Program-made: the position numbers and the translations under genes
In this document: piece by piece, positions 1 to 9,205 of the stretch
Layout: each line of letters starts with the position of its first letter
How positions within the stretch are numbered: the stretch's first letter is position 1
Assembly: GCA_043777595.1 (NCBI GenBank)
Contig: JAYWHT010000039.1
Coordinates: 1 to 54,204 of the forward strand
Length of the DNA: 54,204 nucleotides
Origin: JAYVJH01 sp043777595
Lineage (GTDB): Bacteria; Bacteroidota; Bacteroidia; Cytophagales; Spirosomataceae
Reading direction: 5' to 3'
The notes under the pieces: generated by a model
Database searches by the model: none
What the model was told of the DNA's origin: nothing
What the model saw: the letters and a program-made list of their open reading frames with translations, nothing else

Positions 1-2
1 AA

Positions 3-2960
3 TCGTCGTACCAGCACGATGCCATGCGGCTCGTTTATGCTACCGATGCTTCTGTGTATCAAGAAAAACCTGTGGCTGTGGCCATTCCCAAAAACACCAC
101 TGATTTACAAAAACTAATTGGCTTTGCTAATCAAACCCAGACTACGCTCATTACTCGTGCCGCTGGTACGTCGTTGGCTGGGCAAGTGGTGGGTAGTGGT
201 TTGGTGGTTGATATTTCAAAATATTTTACCGAAATTATAGAAGTAAATCAGACCGAAAAGTGGGTTCGTGTGCAGCCTGGCGTTATCAGAAATGACCTAA
301 ATGCCTATCTTAAACCTTACGGGCTGCTTTTTGGGCCAGAAACATCAACGGCCAGCCGAGCCATGATTGGCGGTATGATTGGTAATAATTCTTGCGGGCT
401 ACATTCAATCGTGTGGGGTGATGTACGTTCTAATTTATTGGAAATCAAGGCGTTGTTGAGTGATGGAAGCGAGGTTGTTTTCAGCCCCCTAACCCCCAGT
501 GGGGGAATCATGATTTCTTCATCGGAAAGTATTCCATTAAGCGAAGAGTTGGACGGTTCGCAGTGCGATTTTAAATCTAAAATTTATCAAAGCATTAGCA
601 AATTACTCCAAAACCCTGATAATCAATCTGAAATTCGTAGTCATTTTCCCAAAAAAGAAATAACGAGGCGCAACACAGGCTACGCCCTTGATGCATTGTT
701 GAACTCCGCTCCTTTCGGAGGGTTGGGGGCTTTGAATCTATGCCAACTTATTGCTGGCTCTGAGGGTACGTTGTGTATTGTTACCGAAGCCAAACTCAAA
801 CTCATGGACCTGCCACCGCCCGAAGTAGCACTCGTCAATGTGCATTGCGGCACGATGCGAGAATCGCTAATGGCCAATTTAGTGGCTCTCAAACACAACT
901 GCTACGCTTCTGAGCTAATGGACGATGTCGTGCTGTCGTTTACCGATGATAACGTTGAGCAAACCAAAAATAGGACATTTGTAGAGGGCAATCCGAAGAC
1001 TATTTTGATGGTTGAGTTTTTTGCCGACACTCCCGATATTTTAAAACAAATTACCGACCGATTTATTGCCGACTTACAAAGCCAGAATCTGGGCTACGCT
1101 TATCCTATTCTACGAAATGAAGAAACTACAAAGGCTTGGGAACTGCGAAAAAGTGCGCTGGGGTTACTTTCTAATCAAAAAGGGGACTTTCAGCCGGCCA
1201 ATTTAATTGAAGATTGTGCCGTATCACCCGAAGATTTGCCCGATTATATTGATGAAATCGAGGCAATGCTACAAAGCTACAATCTCAACTATTCGATTAC
1301 GGCTCATGCAGGCGCAGGCGAGCTACACGTGATTCCGATTATGAACCTTCGGACAAGTGAGGGCAGGGTTTTGTTTAGGCAAATATTGGCAGAAACAGCC
1401 GTCATCGTCAAAAAATACAAAGGTTCGTTCTCGGGTGAGCATGGCGATGGGCGGTTGCGAGGCGAGTTTTTACCGTTTATGGTTGGCAATCGAAACTATG
1501 AATTGTTTAAGGAAATCAAAGCGATTTTTGACCCAAAGGGTATTTTTAATCGAGGTAAAATTACGGACACACCACCGATGAACGAGTTTTTGAGGGTAGA
1601 AGCTGACCAAGTTGCGCCACAAATTAGCACTATTTTTGATTTTACAGCCCAAGAAGGAATTTTGAGATTGGCCGAAAAATGTTCGGGTTCGGGTGATTGT
1701 CGCAAAACAGAAATCACGGGCGGCACGATGTGTCCGAGTTATATGGCCACTCGCCAAGAAAAAGATAGTACCCGTGCCAGAGCCAATATTTTGAGGCATT
1801 ATTACAGCCCCCCAGCCCCCGATGGGGGAGTTTCAAAAGCTACTCCTTTAGTGACCTGGGGGGCAAAAAAGCTGGGGGGCAAAATGGGGGATAGCGTTAA
1901 AGACATTCTCGACTTGTGTTTGTCGTGCAAGGGTTGTAAGGCCGAGTGTCCGTCAAGTGTTGATGTGGGCAAGATGAAAGCCGAGTTTATGCAAAGTTAT
2001 TATGACCAAAACGGTGTGCCACTCAGATCGAAGTTAATCGGTAATTATAGCAAAATGATGCGACTGGCTTCGGTTGCACCTTGGGCTTATAATTTTGTTT
2101 TTAAAAATGCCTCATTGCGAAGATTGGCCAACAAACTCGTAGGGTTTCACCCAGACAGAACCATGCCGCTGATTGGCTCTTTTGCCCCCAAAGAAGGAAA
2201 TCGATCAAAAAAACCCTCCTTTGGCGGCAAGGGGGCTGTCTTTTTGTTTCTCGACGAATTTACTAAATATAACGATGGTGATATTGCCCATAAGTTAGTA
2301 TTGTTGCTTCAACGTCTTGATTATGAAATAACTATACCAAAACATAGCGAGTCTGGTCGTGCTTATTTGTCGAAAGGAATGGTGCGAGATGCTCAGAAGA
2401 TTGCGACTGAAAATGTACTAAAATTCAAAGATCTAATAACCGACGACACCCCGTTGATTGGTATTGAGCCATCGGCTATTTTGACATTTAGGGACGAATA
2501 TATTGACTTAGTACCGCCCGAACTCAAAGAAGATGCTCGGCAAATTGCCAAAAATTGTTTTTTGTTTGAAGAATGGTTTGCCAGAGAAATTGACCGAAAA
2601 AACATTAAGAAAACGCAATTTACAGACCAAAAACGGCTCATTAAACTACACGGCCATTGCCACCAAAAAGCGTTGTCGAGCCTGACACCGAGCAAAAAAG
2701 CATTGTCGTTGCCTGCCAATTACGAAGTACAACTCATTCCGTCTGGTTGTTGTGGTATGGCTGGCTCGTTTGGCTACGAAGTCGAGCATTATGACCTTTC
2801 GATGCAAATTGGCGAGTTGGTACTATTTCCGACTGTCCGTAAGCAAGCCGCCGATACCATTATTGCTGCTGCTGGCACAAGCTGCCGCCATCAAATCAAG
2901 GACGGGACTGCTCGAATAGCCCAACACCCGATTGAGATTTTGTACGAGGCATTGGTTTAG
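3..2960 (+). CDS. FAD-linked oxidase / Fe-S D-2-hydroxyacid dehydrogenase, YdiJ-type fusion (5' partial)
   Basis: This is a fusion of a flavin dehydrogenase and an Fe-S subunit, like E. coli YdiJ and GlcD-GlcF-type enzymes, which oxidise D-2-hydroxyacids and pass electrons to the respiratory chain. Numbering from the first Met at 24, an FAD_binding_4 region covers about 15-140 (IGGMIGNNSCGLHS). An FAD-oxidase C domain runs to about 520 and contains SGEHGDGRLRGEF near 470. Ferredoxin-like cysteines follow (CSGSGDC near 552, CLSCKGCKAEC near 631), and a C-terminal CCG domain carries HCHQK near 876 and GCCGMAG near 907. The frame stays open upstream of that Met to the window edge and reads residues normal for this family, so the true start lies outside. 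The gene holds several Pro/Gly-coding C-run/G-run insertions. Its stop codon overlaps that of the convergent next gene. The family call is secure; the substrate is not. Confidence 0.9.
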   Translation, partial: SSYQHDAMRLVYATDASVYQEKPVAVAIPKNTTDLQKLIGFANQTQTTLITRAAGTSLAGQVVGSGLVVDISKYFTEIIEVNQTEKWVRVQPGVIRNDLNAYLKPYGLLFGPETSTASRAMIGGMIGNNSCGLHSIVWGDVRSNLLEIKALLSDGSEVVFSPLTPSGGIMISSSESIPLSEELDGSQCDFKSKIYQSISKLLQNPDNQSEIRSHFPKKEITRRNTGYALDALLNSAPFGGLGALNLCQLIAGSEGTLCIVTEAKLKLMDLPPPEVALVNVHCGTMRESLMANLVALKHNCYASELMDDVVLSFTDDNVEQTKNRTFVEGNPKTILMVEFFADTPDILKQITDRFIADLQSQNLGYAYPILRNEETTKAWELRKSALGLLSNQKGDFQPANLIEDCAVSPEDLPDYIDEIEAMLQSYNLNYSITAHAGAGELHVIPIMNLRTSEGRVLFRQILAETAVIVKKYKGSFSGEHGDGRLRGEFLPFMVGNRNYELFKEIKAIFDPKGIFNRGKITDTPPMNEFLRVEADQVAPQISTIFDFTAQEGILRLAEKCSGSGDCRKTEITGGTMCPSYMATRQEKDSTRARANILRHYYSPPAPDGGVSKATPLVTWGAKKLGGKMGDSVKDILDLCLSCKGCKAECPSSVDVGKMKAEFMQSYYDQNGVPLRSKLIGNYSKMMRLASVAPWAYNFVFKNASLRRLANKLVGFHPDRTMPLIGSFAPKEGNRSKKPSFGGKGAVFLFLDEFTKYNDGDIAHKLVLLLQRLDYEITIPKHSESGRAYLSKGMVRDAQKIATENVLKFKDLITDDTPLIGIEPSAILTFRDEYIDLVPPELKEDARQIAKNCFLFEEWFAREIDRKNIKKTQFTDQKRLIKLHGHCHQKALSSLTPSKKALSLPANYEVQLIPSGCCGMAGSFGYEVEHYDLSMQIGELVLFPTVRKQAADTIIAAAGTSCRHQIKDGTARIAQHPIEILYEALV

Positions 2961-4909
2961 TTGGTTTCGACCTTTACCGTGCCTACTCCCAAGCCCATTG
3001 CTGTACCGCAGGCATTGGTAGCGGTTGTGATTTTGTACTCGGTCGTTGCTCGTGGCGAGACCGTCATTTGATATGGATTGATAAAAGTACCATTGACAAC
3101 TGTACCGTCAGAAAGTGTAAAAGAATAAGGCGGAAGGCTATTTTTGAATATAATTTTTAATCGGGTAGCACCACCGGGCCTTATAAAACCATTGCCCAAA
3201 ATTGTAGCTTCTGCTACATTGGCCTTGATTACTTTGAGCGATGTTTCTGACCCTTCGGCATTGGGGGCGGTTGAGATAACCCTTATTTTTTGTATCGAAA
3301 TGGTATCTTTCAGAAAAGGTGGCAAAATTTTGGCTTTCAGTGAGCCAACCCCGCCCGAAGTAGGCAAATTGACCCAAACACCGCCAGTATCTAATACCTG
3401 TACTACAAATTTATTTGCCCCAAAAAATCGCCCTGTCGTGCTAAACGGTATGTCGATTTCTGTACCATAACAAATCGTTTTTGTGGTTAAATTAGCCGTT
3501 GTGATGCTTGTAGGTGGCACTTTGACATTGACAAATGCCGAACCCGACATATCGCCAACGCCACAAAACCCACCCGACGAAGTGATGCTGTAAGTGCTTG
3601 AATTGTAGGGAGATACTTTGAGTTGAAACGGCGATTGATAGATGTCGTTTTGATATGTACCGTCTGATAATAACACAAACCACGGGCTGGTTCCAGTAAA
3701 GTTTATGGTCAGATTTGTAGAGCCACCCTCGGGTATGTTTAGGGAGTCTTTTTGTAAGATGGTGGTCGTTGAGGTGGCAACCGTAACGCTGGCCGTGTCT
3801 GATAACTGAAACGGAAAAGTAGCCGCTATCCGTAGTTTATATTTGCCCGAAGGCAAGCCCAATGGTAGTTTGGTAACAAGTGGATTTTCGCCCAATGTCG
3901 AAATGTTAATAAAGTTTTGAGCTGATGTATCGGCCAACTGAACAATGAAACCATTGCCCACTTCGTACTTACCAGTGGCGTTGAAATTGACCTGAAACGG
4001 TACTCCCGTACAGACTTTATAGCCCCCCTTTGGCACGGCCAACAATGCTATTTGTGGTAGTGTGTCGGCACTTACTTCTACGATGGCCTCGCCCGTAGTT
4101 GTGCCAGAGCCACAGGCGTTGACCACCCCCAGTACTTTGATTGATTGCGTTTTGAGCGGCGAAATACTCGTTAGATATGGATTGACAAATGTGTTAGAAA
4201 CAACAGTACTGTCAGACAATGCAAACGACCATGGCCCCGCACCGCTCAAACTAACTTTGAGATTGGCCGTTTGGCCTGGCCCTATTTTAGTGCTTATTGT
4301 TCCATCAACCAGTTCGATTTTGGCCTGTGGCAATGGTAAAATATTAACATAGCTAACGTTACTCACCATAGCAGGACTTGACGACAATATCCGTAAGCGT
4401 AGCTTAGGCTTAGATTGATTAGGGATTTGTAAAACAAAATCTTGAACGGAAGCTACTGGTTCTGAAATAGTTATAAATTTATTGTCAGCTTCAACCGACT
4501 GAACCACAAATTTGTTATCGACATTGAATGGCCCCGAAATGGTAATCGGCAACTGGATTTTGGCATTGGGGCAAACCGTCATATACGACAGGTCGGTGAG
4601 GTGTATCTCTGATTTTATCAAAACAGAGTCTTTTTTTTGTGGAATTGTATCGGGCCGATAAGTAGTATCTCGCTGGAGGCCAATGCGTGGGGGTACGATG
4701 GTATCTTTTTTGGCGACGATGGTGTCAGTCTTTATTTGAAGTAGTTTTTTTGTGAGGCTATCTTGACCTATCGTATTTTTTTTTGTGGTATCTTGCTGAA
4801 TCGTATCGATACTAATACCCGTTTTTGTTTGTTTGTCGGTCAATGTTAGGTCTAATAAACTACTTATCATCAAGCCACTCGCTATACTCAGTCCAATTAT
4901 TTTATTCAT
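2957..4909 (-). CDS. Secreted protein with three alternating A-B beta-rich repeat pairs
   Basis: I do not recognise a named family. The N-terminus (MNKIIGLSIASGLMISSLLD) looks like a signal peptide, and a Thr/Lys/Asp-rich low-complexity linker follows to about residue 95. The rest alternates two module types. Type A carries a (T/K)xC motif then a FVVQ/FIVQ strand, beginning near 108, 297 and 478. Type B carries SP/PW-F-LSDG/S then a C-G-rich segment, beginning near 226, 406 and 593. The spacing and beta-rich composition suggest Ig- or PKD-like extracellular domains, so a surface or adhesion role is an inference. There is no clear T9SS or cell-wall anchor. The gene is monocistronic with a good upstream promoter and is convergent with the dehydrogenase. 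Confidence 0.8.
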   Translation of the reverse strand: MNKIIGLSIASGLMISSLLDLTLTDKQTKTGISIDTIQQDTTKKNTIGQDSLTKKLLQIKTDTIVAKKDTIVPPRIGLQRDTTYRPDTIPQKKDSVLIKSEIHLTDLSYMTVCPNAKIQLPITISGPFNVDNKFVVQSVEADNKFITISEPVASVQDFVLQIPNQSKPKLRLRILSSSPAMVSNVSYVNILPLPQAKIELVDGTISTKIGPGQTANLKVSLSGAGPWSFALSDSTVVSNTFVNPYLTSISPLKTQSIKVLGVVNACGSGTTTGEAIVEVSADTLPQIALLAVPKGGYKVCTGVPFQVNFNATGKYEVGNGFIVQLADTSAQNFINISTLGENPLVTKLPLGLPSGKYKLRIAATFPFQLSDTASVTVATSTTTILQKDSLNIPEGGSTNLTINFTGTSPWFVLLSDGTYQNDIYQSPFQLKVSPYNSSTYSITSSGGFCGVGDMSGSAFVNVKVPPTSITTANLTTKTICYGTEIDIPFSTTGRFFGANKFVVQVLDTGGVWVNLPTSGGVGSLKAKILPPFLKDTISIQKIRVISTAPNAEGSETSLKVIKANVAEATILGNGFIRPGGATRLKIIFKNSLPPYSFTLSDGTVVNGTFINPYQMTVSPRATTEYKITTATNACGTAMGLGVGTVKVETN

Positions 4910-4929
4910 TCGATTCTATTTTTAAACTA

Positions 4930-4963
4930 CAAATTTAGCCTTTAAACGACATATTTCATACAA
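4930..4963 (-). promoter_or_regulatory. Bacteroidota-type promoter of the secreted repeat protein
   Basis: Read on the minus strand, TTG (4963-4961), a 23-base spacer and TAAATTTG (4937-4930) match the -33/-7 consensus TTG-N17-23-TAnnTTTG. The box lies about 20 bases upstream of the start codon. Confidence 0.6.
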
Positions 4964-5023
4964 AACAGTTTTTTCTCTTAAAAACTATTTTGTATGATTT
5001 CTCGTTGGTATAAATCAAAAATC

Positions 5024-5788
5024 ATGCTTGTAAAAAAAATACTCACCCTCTTGATTATCGTCATGGCTGCACCTGTTTGCCTGTCTTCGCCCAGCGTTGG
5101 CGACAAAGAATTAGTGGCTCTTTCTGGAAAATTGCTCTTGAACGTAAAAAGCGACCTACCCACCGAAGCCATTGAGCTACAACTATCAAAGCTAAAAATG
5201 ACAGACCTCATGGCGGCATTGGGAGACGACAACGCCAAAAAAACTTTCTGGATAAATATTTATAATGCCTACTTTCAGATTTTGGTAACACGAGACAAAA
5301 AAACTATTTCTGAAATTTTTACGGGAGAGTTTTTTACCATTGCCCAAACCAAATTTAGCTTAGACGACGTAGAGCATGGCATCTTGCGACGTTATCGGTT
5401 CAAGTATAGTTTGGGGTATTTTCCGCAGTTTTTTCCATCGCAAACTATCAAAGACTTGGCTGTTTCTAAGATTGATTTTAGAATTCATTTTGCGCTCAAC
5501 TGTGGTGCGGTAAGCTGCCCGCCGATTGCGTTTTATGATTATGACAAAATAGATAAACAGTTAGAAACTGCCGCCTATTCTTTTCTAAAAAATGATACAG
5601 AGATAAATACTACTAACAAAACTGTCCGAATAAGTAAAATATTGCAGTGGTTCAAGGCAGACTTTGGTGGAGAGAGTGGTATAAAAACGATTTTATTGAA
5701 GTATCTAAAAAAGGATTTTTCTGACTATTCTGTCAGCTATAAAGAATATAACAAAAGCGAAAAGCTCAAAAATTTTAGTATTGATTGA
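5024..5788 (+). CDS. DUF547 family exported protein
   Basis: This is a DUF547 protein of about 254 residues. It has the family core WINIYNAY, a FSLDDVEHGILR segment, and the FALNCGAVSCPP motif, whose Cys residues and adjacent His (DFRIHFALNC) resemble a papain-like or metal site. The biochemical function of DUF547 is unknown. I chose the ATG at 5024 because it begins MLVKKILTLLIIVMAAPVCL, a clean signal peptide. An in-frame ATG 30 bases upstream would put ten polar residues in front of it. The gene stands alone and ends in a 20-bp perfect hairpin. Confidence 0.8.
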   Translation: MLVKKILTLLIIVMAAPVCLSSPSVGDKELVALSGKLLLNVKSDLPTEAIELQLSKLKMTDLMAALGDDNAKKTFWINIYNAYFQILVTRDKKTISEIFTGEFFTIAQTKFSLDDVEHGILRRYRFKYSLGYFPQFFPSQTIKDLAVSKIDFRIHFALNCGAVSCPPIAFYDYDKIDKQLETAAYSFLKNDTEINTTNKTVRISKILQWFKADFGGESGIKTILLKYLKKDFSDYSVSYKEYNKSEKLKNFSID

Positions 5789-5823
5789 TTTGACAACTTT
5801 GAGAAAGTTGTCAAATCAATCAA
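5781..5823. repeat. Perfect 20-bp palindrome, TTGACAACTTT family, probable bidirectional terminator
   Basis: The arms 5781-5800 and 5804-5823 are perfectly complementary over 20 bp with a 3-nt loop (GAG). The core TTTGACAACTTT/AAAGTTGTCAAA recurs at 9702-9735. It lies between two convergent genes, which suits a bidirectional terminator, but there is no long U-tract. The recurrence suggests a dispersed REP-like element used as a terminator. Confidence 0.75.
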
Positions 5824-5836
5824 TATCAAAACCTAT

Positions 5837-7039
5837 CTAAGCCACTTTTCTGTTTTTCATCCAGACATATAGCACGGTAAAGGCCACAATCAAAACGGCT
5901 GGAAAAACGGCGATATTGTCGAGTGTAGCTTGCCCTGCGGCCAGCTCCATGGCATCGCCAGTGAGTCCTTTGGCAGCTTGAGCAACACGCTCAGAGTCTA
6001 TCCAGCCCCCAATGATTGGCTGAAAAATAGCCGTCGAAAACATACCTACACCACCAATAATCGACATACCGAGTGCGCCACTCAATGGTACTTTTTCGGC
6101 AATAAAACCAACCATGTTTGGCCAAAACAACGCTACGCCCATTGCAAAGAAAACTGCCGCTACATAAACCATACCGCCCGTTTGGGTACTAAACAGATAA
6201 ATACCAATAGTAGCCAAAACAGCCGAGCCTAAAAGTACGCCTGTTTGGTCGAATTTTTCGATAATAGGCCCTGCAAAATACCTAATAACAGCCATCAAGC
6301 CCGTTACCAATGCCAATATAATCATGGGGCTTGCACCAGACTTGCTCATAATTAAGCCCGTCCATTGCTGAGGCCCAAACTCTGAAATAGCCGTAAGCGC
6401 CATACAGCAAAACATAAAAACATAAAGTGGAGTGAACATCGCTTTGATGTTTTCTTCAATTGATTTTACACCCTCAGTTTTTGGCCTTGGAAATTCTTGC
6501 CCCCAAAACAAATACGCATAAACGATGGTCGGGATTAAAATAAGCCAAATTTGTGGCTGCCAGCCCGTATTGGCATCGGTCATAAACTTAGATAACAAAC
6601 TACCTACTACAATACCGCCAGGAAACCACATGTGAAAGCGATTGAGCATTTTGCTCATCATATTGCCCGAGTAAGCATCGGCAATCATAGGATTGCAAGC
6701 CGCTTCGGTGCAACCGTTACCTATACCAATCAAAAACGTTGAAAGCATTAGACCCGTGTAACCACCCGAATAGATGGTGAGCAAAATACCAATGGCATGA
6801 CAAACAAAGGCAACTTGCATGATAGTTTTAGGCCCAACTGTATGATAAACCAAACCGCCAGCAATCATCGCAATCGGAAAGCCTACAAACCACATTGAGT
6901 TGATGTAGCCCAATTGCTCGGCTGAAAGGTTAAAGTCTTTGCCTAACTGCGACAGAATACCCGCTCTGATACTAAACGAAAAGGCAGTGGTGATGAGTGC
7001 GAAGCAACTCGCCAAAAAAAGTCTGTTTTGATTGACCAT
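5837..7039 (-). CDS. MFS transporter, sugar/nucleoside-type
   Basis: This 400-residue protein has about twelve hydrophobic segments and is a major facilitator permease. The first half contains FPIAMIAGGLVYHTVGPK, in the place of the MFS loop 2-3 motif, and GIGNGCTEAACNPMIAD. A central cytoplasmic loop (residues about 185-205, rich in Lys/Glu) separates the halves. Proteins like this in Bacteroidota often sit next to Gfo/Idh/MocA dehydrogenases, as here (divergent, 195 bases apart), so import of a sugar or polyol later oxidised by the neighbour is a reasonable inference. The substrate cannot be read from the sequence. Confidence 0.8.
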   Translation of the reverse strand: MVNQNRLFLASCFALITTAFSFSIRAGILSQLGKDFNLSAEQLGYINSMWFVGFPIAMIAGGLVYHTVGPKTIMQVAFVCHAIGILLTIYSGGYTGLMLSTFLIGIGNGCTEAACNPMIADAYSGNMMSKMLNRFHMWFPGGIVVGSLLSKFMTDANTGWQPQIWLILIPTIVYAYLFWGQEFPRPKTEGVKSIEENIKAMFTPLYVFMFCCMALTAISEFGPQQWTGLIMSKSGASPMIILALVTGLMAVIRYFAGPIIEKFDQTGVLLGSAVLATIGIYLFSTQTGGMVYVAAVFFAMGVALFWPNMVGFIAEKVPLSGALGMSIIGGVGMFSTAIFQPIIGGWIDSERVAQAAKGLTGDAMELAAGQATLDNIAVFPAVLIVAFTVLYVWMKNRKVA

Positions 7040-7075
7040 AATTATAAAAAGGTTTTGGGTTTATGAATTGAATAT

Positions 7076-7083
7076 CAAAGATA
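7076..7083 (-). promoter_or_regulatory. -7 box (TATCTTTG) upstream of the MFS gene
   Basis: The minus strand reads TATCTTTG, an exact TAnnTTTG match, 37 bases before the start codon. I see no TTG at the expected distance, so only the -7 element is supported. Confidence 0.4.
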
Positions 7084-7192
7084 GTTTTTTATTTTTTTTA
7101 CCTACTATGCCAGTGAGAAAAGGCACTTTTTTTGCTTTGAGATATTTGTAAAGATAGAGGATATGAGACTTAGTAAGCAAATACAATCTGTA

Positions 7193-7222
7193 ACTCACTA
7201 ACTCAAAACTCACTAACTCAAA
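7193..7222. repeat. Two tandem copies of a 15-bp repeat
   Basis: ACTCACTAACTCAAA occurs twice in direct succession, followed by a partial third unit, in the short leader just before the dehydrogenase start. There is no clear function; it could be slippage-prone. Confidence 0.6.
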
Positions 7223-7234
7223 ACTAACATAGAT

Positions 7235-8446
7235 ATGTCAAGAAAACTACGAATGGGAATGATAGGCGGCAGTCTTGATGCTTTTATTGGAGCAGTACAT
7301 CGCCGTGGAGCAGCCTTAGATGGCGAAATAGAATTGGTCTGTGGGGCGTTTAGTAGCAATGCCGACAAGTCTAAGGCCACAGGCGAAGCATTATATTTGC
7401 CCAACGACCGAGTATATGCGTCTTATGAAGAGATGATTTTGGCCGAAAAAGCCCTACCCGACAACAAACGCATGGACTTTGTTACTATCGTTACACCCAA
7501 CCATGCCCACTTTGCACCTGCCAAGATGGCTCTCGAAAATGGCTTTCATGTAGTATGCGACAAACCCGCTACCTTTAATACTGCCGAAGCCAAAGCACTC
7601 AAACAGATTATTGACCGAACAGGCCAGATATATTGCCTAACGCACAACTACACAGGCTACCCGATGGTAAAACAGGCTCGGCAAATGATACGAGATGGCG
7701 TGATTGGTAAAATCAGAAAGGTGATAGTCGAATACCCCCAAGGCTGGCTCTATGAACTACTCGAAGCCACAGGCCAAAAGCAAGCTGGCTGGCGCACTGA
7801 CCCCGAAAAAAGCGGTGCGGCTGGTGGAGTGGGAGACATTGGTACACACGCCGAAAACTTGGCCGAATATATTACAGGGCTGAAAATAACTGAAATCTGT
7901 GCCGACTTGACAATATTTGTGGTAGGCCGCCGCCTCGACGACGATGCCAATATGTTGCTACGGTTTGACAATGGCGCAAAAGGAATATTGCACAACAGTC
8001 AGATTTGTCATGGCGAAGAAAACGACCTCAACATCAGGATTTATGGCGAAAAAGGTGGCCTTAAATGGCGGCAAATGGAACCTAATACCCTCGTACTGAC
8101 CAATCAAGATGCTGGTTCGCAGATTTATAGAACTGGTGTTGGTAACCTTTCGGCGGCAGCCACCGTACACACACGCCAACCCGCAGGCCACCCCGAGGGT
8201 TATATCGAAACTTTTGGTAATATTTATCGCAATTTTGCCAAGGCCGTTAAGGCTCGTTGGGGCGATAGCACTGCAACCAATACAGCCGTTGGAGGCCTCG
8301 GTCAAGAGGGTGCATACAGTGGCACAGCCGATGCCGATCTCTACGACTTTCCAGGCATTGAAGAGGGTATTCGTGGTATGACATTCATTGATGCCGTTCT
8401 CAAATCGTCGGCGGCGGGGGCTGTTTGGACTAAGGTTGAGGGTTGA
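7235..8446 (+). CDS. Gfo/Idh/MocA family oxidoreductase
   Basis: This is a 403-residue NAD(P)-dependent dehydrogenase of the Gfo/Idh/MocA family, which acts on sugars, inositols and sugar acids. The N-terminal Rossmann fold starts RMGMIGGSLDAFIG, a variant of the glycine-rich loop. The conserved lysine motif appears as CDKPATF (the family EKP motif) near 110, and a GDIGTHAENLAEY segment near 200 supplies the catalytic D-x3-H. The usual C-terminal alpha/beta domain follows. It diverges from an MFS transporter with which it may form an uptake and oxidation unit. The substrate is unknown. Confidence 0.85.
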   Translation: MSRKLRMGMIGGSLDAFIGAVHRRGAALDGEIELVCGAFSSNADKSKATGEALYLPNDRVYASYEEMILAEKALPDNKRMDFVTIVTPNHAHFAPAKMALENGFHVVCDKPATFNTAEAKALKQIIDRTGQIYCLTHNYTGYPMVKQARQMIRDGVIGKIRKVIVEYPQGWLYELLEATGQKQAGWRTDPEKSGAAGGVGDIGTHAENLAEYITGLKITEICADLTIFVVGRRLDDDANMLLRFDNGAKGILHNSQICHGEENDLNIRIYGEKGGLKWRQMEPNTLVLTNQDAGSQIYRTGVGNLSAAATVHTRQPAGHPEGYIETFGNIYRNFAKAVKARWGDSTATNTAVGGLGQEGAYSGTADADLYDFPGIEEGIRGMTFIDAVLKSSAAGAVWTKVEG

Positions 8447-8470
8447 ATTTTTTTTAAATATCAAAACCCA

Positions 8471-8478
8471 TACCTTTG
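8471..8478 (+). promoter_or_regulatory. -7 box (TACCTTTG) for the FKBP gene
   Basis: An exact TAnnTTTG lies 28 bases upstream of the ATG. The nearest TTG (8443-8445) is 25 bases away, slightly outside the usual spacing. Confidence 0.5.
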
Positions 8479-8506
8479 CCTCAAAATTCACCAAAAAACA
8501 ACAAAA

Positions 8507-9022
8507 ATGAAAATTGAAGCCGACAAAGTAGTGCTATTGACGTATCAGCTCAGTATCAAAGATGCCTCTGACGAATGGGAAAGTATCGAAAACGTAGATG
8601 CCAGCGAGCCGATGGCTTTTGTACATGGCCTGAGCGGACTGCCCGAAACATTTGAACAAAACCTACTGGGACTTGAAAAAGGCGCACCCTTTGACTTTTC
8701 TATCAGTGCCGAAGAAGGTTATGGTGATTTTGACCCCGAAGCAATCGTAGATTTGCCAATGGACTTATTTAAGGGCGAAGACGGGACGATTGAGGAAGGA
8801 ACTCTTGAACTTGGCAATATGATACCGATGACAAACGAAGACGGTAGCCGCCTGATGGGGCAAGTAATAGAGGTAGCCGACGACTATGTGGTAATGGACT
8901 TTAACCACCCACTCGCTGGCCGTGAAATGTGGTTTAAGGGCGAAGTACTCGAAGTACGCAACGCCACAGCCGAAGAACTCGACCACGGCCATGTGCATGG
9001 TTTGGGCGGGGAAGAGCATTAA
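8507..9022 (+). CDS. FKBP-type peptidyl-prolyl isomerase, SlyD-like
   Basis: This 171-residue cytosolic protein has SlyD architecture. A split FKBP domain begins VLLTYQLSIKDA and contains HGLSGLPETFEQNLLGLEKG, with an inserted flap domain in the middle (EEGYGDFDPEAIVDLP onward to about 130). The FKBP strand HPLAGREMWFKGEVLEVR then closes the fold. The tail is short and His-containing (HGHVHGLGGEEH), a reduced form of the metal-binding tail of E. coli SlyD. Its roles are prolyl isomerisation and folding assistance, possibly with nickel or zinc binding. It has its own -7 box. Confidence 0.88.
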   Translation: MKIEADKVVLLTYQLSIKDASDEWESIENVDASEPMAFVHGLSGLPETFEQNLLGLEKGAPFDFSISAEEGYGDFDPEAIVDLPMDLFKGEDGTIEEGTLELGNMIPMTNEDGSRLMGQVIEVADDYVVMDFNHPLAGREMWFKGEVLEVRNATAEELDHGHVHGLGGEEH

Positions 9023-9079
9023 AAAAACCGCAAAACTGACAAATATTAAATGTAAAAGTGAAGGCAAAAAACAAAATAC

Positions 9080-9109
9080 TGAATAAATTATCAGGTAATT
9101 TTATTCAGC
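9080..9109. terminator. Weak stem-loop after the FKBP gene
   Basis: CTGAATAAA (9080-9088) pairs with TTTATTCAG (9101-9109). The stem is AT-rich with no following U-run, so its use as a terminator is uncertain. Confidence 0.3.
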
Positions 9110-9205
9110 AAAAATGAGTGTCTTTATTCTTTTTGTTCAAAACAGTAAAGCTTATTCCATCTCAAAACTTATAAATCAATTTTTTTGCTAAAAACAATCA
9201 AATGT

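Noticed and set aside
7193..7222. Possible regulatory iteron
   Set aside because: Just two 15-bp copies; too few and too simple to call a replication or regulator site.
7958..8494. 178-codon minus-strand frame over the first Gfo/Idh/MocA gene
   Set aside because: It is antisense to a well-supported dehydrogenase, and it has no motif.
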